Shown: piece by piece, positions 63,776 through 64,000 of the stretch
Layout of the letters: each line of letters starts with the position of its first letter
Position numbering within the stretch: position 1 is the first letter of the stretch
Origin: Hydrangea macrophylla
Lineage: Eukaryota; Streptophyta; Magnoliopsida; Cornales; Hydrangeaceae
Assembly (NCBI GenBank): GCA_033977485.1
Contig: CM066991.1
Span: 132,141,999 to 132,205,998, forward strand
Direction of reading: 5' to 3'
DNA length: 64,000 nt
Translations under genes and position numbers: made by a program
Notes under the pieces: generated by a model
Told to the model about the DNA's origin: nothing
The model's database searches: none
What the model saw: only the letters and a program-made list of their open reading frames with translations

Positions 63776-64000
63776 CTGCAAGGAAGAAATTTTTTTGAAA
63801 ACACAAGGTAACACAAGTTAGATCATAATGATATTTTTATGATATGTCTATTCATATAAATACATATATATATATATATATGTATGTTTGCATGGGATAA
63901 CAAAAAAAATGACAACTCAAAGTAAGCCTTGTCCCAAAATGTTTATGGTTGGCTACATACGTCATTTTTCTACATTATGCTCTTTTGGAGACCATAACCT
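63776..64000 (-). other. Last intron of the GLR gene (partial)
   Basis: Intronic sequence up to the window edge, with an AT repeat near 63863-63882. A 'agccttgtcccaaaatg' and 'ggttggctacat' pair near 63927-63959 looks like a SINE/LINE-tail fragment in reverse. Confidence 0.6.

Overview
The window is nuclear DNA of a eudicot plant. It carries a seven-exon gene for the plant exocyst subunit EXO84B, the last exon of a plant glutamate receptor-like channel gene, and large amounts of plant LTR retrotransposons, MITEs and LINE relics. I cannot name the species from sequence alone.

Layout. (1) 294-23882 is a nest of three elements. An old, gag-only gypsy-type element (A) has been split by a very young, full-length 17.5 kb Tat-clade Ty3/gypsy element (B, 1178-18695). 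B has 3,430-bp LTRs, a 5-bp target duplication, an uninterrupted 2,217-aa Gag-Pol and an antisense plant-mobile-domain ORF. The right LTR of A was hit by a 2.5 kb solo LTR (20962-23493). (2) 24185-24797 is a hAT-like non-autonomous element. (3) 26344-37253 is EXO84B on the + strand. Its introns carry two LINE relics, a 0.96 kb tandem duplication that includes a Stowaway MITE, and several microsatellites. (4) 37.7-40.1 kb is a cluster of five MITEs. (5) 40.1-48.5 kb has no gene. It holds an iterated hairpin region, a copia-like solo LTR (45487-46916) and an orphan LTR plus primer-binding site (47387-47901). (6) 48578-61459 is a second very young full-length Tat-clade element (C), 12.9 kb, with 594-bp LTRs and an exact 5-bp target duplication. 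C carries a 1,878-aa Gag-Pol on the minus strand and, on the plus strand, two antisense genes of the 'putative gypsy type transposon' family, each with its own TATA box; the second has introns. (7) 61460-64000 is intergenic sequence with one TSD-flanked retroposon, then the final exon of a glutamate receptor-like gene on the minus strand, whose 5' part lies beyond the window.

How the parts relate. A, B, C and the orphan LTR are all in minus orientation. A, C and the orphan share a TGATG...TATCA LTR type and a TGGCGCCGT primer-binding site. A keeps only gag and 3'UTR-like sequence, so it could move only with enzymes supplied by a relative such as C. In B and C the antisense genes lie between pol and the 3' LTR, so the full-length retrotransposon RNA would be complementary to their mRNAs. 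The most unusual signals are a captured tRNA 3' half next to the 5' LTR of B with a possible trace of inosine editing, the duplicated antisense gene cassette of C, and several series of short stem-loops with compensatory base changes in the 3' non-coding parts of these elements.
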